A stretch of DNA of 64,000 nucleotides from Galerina marginata. Lineage: Eukaryota; Basidiomycota; Agaricomycetes; Agaricales; Galerinaceae. A program made the position numbers and the translations under genes. The DNA is taken from positions 372,001-436,000 of the forward strand of contig JAECYW010000001.1 of NCBI GenBank assembly GCA_023014335.1, written 5' to 3'. Below, piece after piece: positions 63,914-64,000 of the stretch (position 1 is the stretch's first letter; each line of letters starts with the position of its first letter). The notes under the pieces were generated by a model. The model was given only the letters and a program-made list of their open reading frames with translations. It had not been told where the DNA came from and did not search any database.

Positions 63914-64000
63914 ATGCCTCCTAAATCATTTAAGACCTCTGCTACTGCTCTAAACTCACCACCTGGGGTTCATAGGAGTGCCAGAAAGCATGCTGGATCT
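63914..64000 (+). CDS. Start of a second LINE ORF1 (partial)
   Basis: The last 29 codons of the window read MPPKSFKTSATALNSPPGV and continue open to the edge. The MPPK start and Ser/Pro-rich composition match LINE ORF1 at 41355 (MPPKPGDERPQS). The remainder lies outside the window, so the call is tentative. Confidence 0.5.
   Translation, partial: MPPKSFKTSATALNSPPGVHRSARKHAGS

Noticed and set aside
1..64000. CRISPR arrays, bacterial operons, ribosome-binding sites, riboswitches
   Set aside because: The window is clearly eukaryotic transposon DNA. No regularly spaced direct repeats with unique spacers were seen, and bacterial features do not apply.

Overview
This window is a eukaryotic, almost certainly basidiomycete (Agaricomycete-like) fungal segment made almost entirely of nested transposable elements. 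I see no convincing host gene, no rRNA and no intact tRNA gene. The fungal call rests on a chromodomain-bearing Ty3/gypsy element, Ty1/copia elements, a Tad1-like LINE with an RNase H domain and overlapping ORFs, and an 858-residue accessory protein resembling a large family of hypothetical mushroom proteins (from memory, no search run). No species is claimed.

Layout. 1-1.5 kb: copia fragment cut by a small repeat element. 2.1-13.7 kb: a complete young gypsy element (463/470-bp LTRs, 5-bp target duplication, intact 2540-aa polyprotein and an extra 858-aa ORF, both on the minus strand). 13.7-14.7 kb: an inverted pair of small elements. 14.9-26.8 kb: a copia element whose otherwise open frame is split by a 5640-bp inverted-repeat transposon and a 1.6-kb element. 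26.9-29.5 kb: a 2644-bp element carrying a palindromic inner transposon. 29.5-30.6 kb: LINE fragment fused to a 45-bp tandem repeat. 31.9-39.4 kb: gag fragment carrying a second, inverted 5640-bp copy. 39.4-41.1 kb: LINE tail and an unrecognised coding fragment. 41.1-53.7 kb: a nearly complete LINE split by three insertions, one a 4.5-kb GC-rich inverted-repeat element. 53.7-58.2 kb: foldback element, LINE fragment and a second 2645-bp element. 58.2-64 kb: unassigned DNA, a 3-kb inverted repeat with tRNA-like arms, and the start of another LINE.

The most interesting thread is a repeat family, here called the ACTTG family, with at least 12 copies plus a terminal stub in 64 kb. Copies start ACTTG and end CTTGTA (subfamily 1) or CTCGTA (subfamily 2), always followed by A. 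They carry hairpins at the 3' end, and three of them can be removed to restore a retroelement reading frame exactly, with no target duplication. The hairpin stem and a 5' subterminal repeat change together between subfamilies. No matching enzyme is encoded here. Many junctions between unrelated retroelement pieces coincide with these elements, as if they are also sites of ectopic recombination.

A second thread is short modules shared between unrelated repeats: a ~70-bp AT-rich motif often near TCACATGA, a GTGGCTGTG motif tied to hairpins, and dense CTA(A/T)4TAG sites inside the 5.6-kb transposon.
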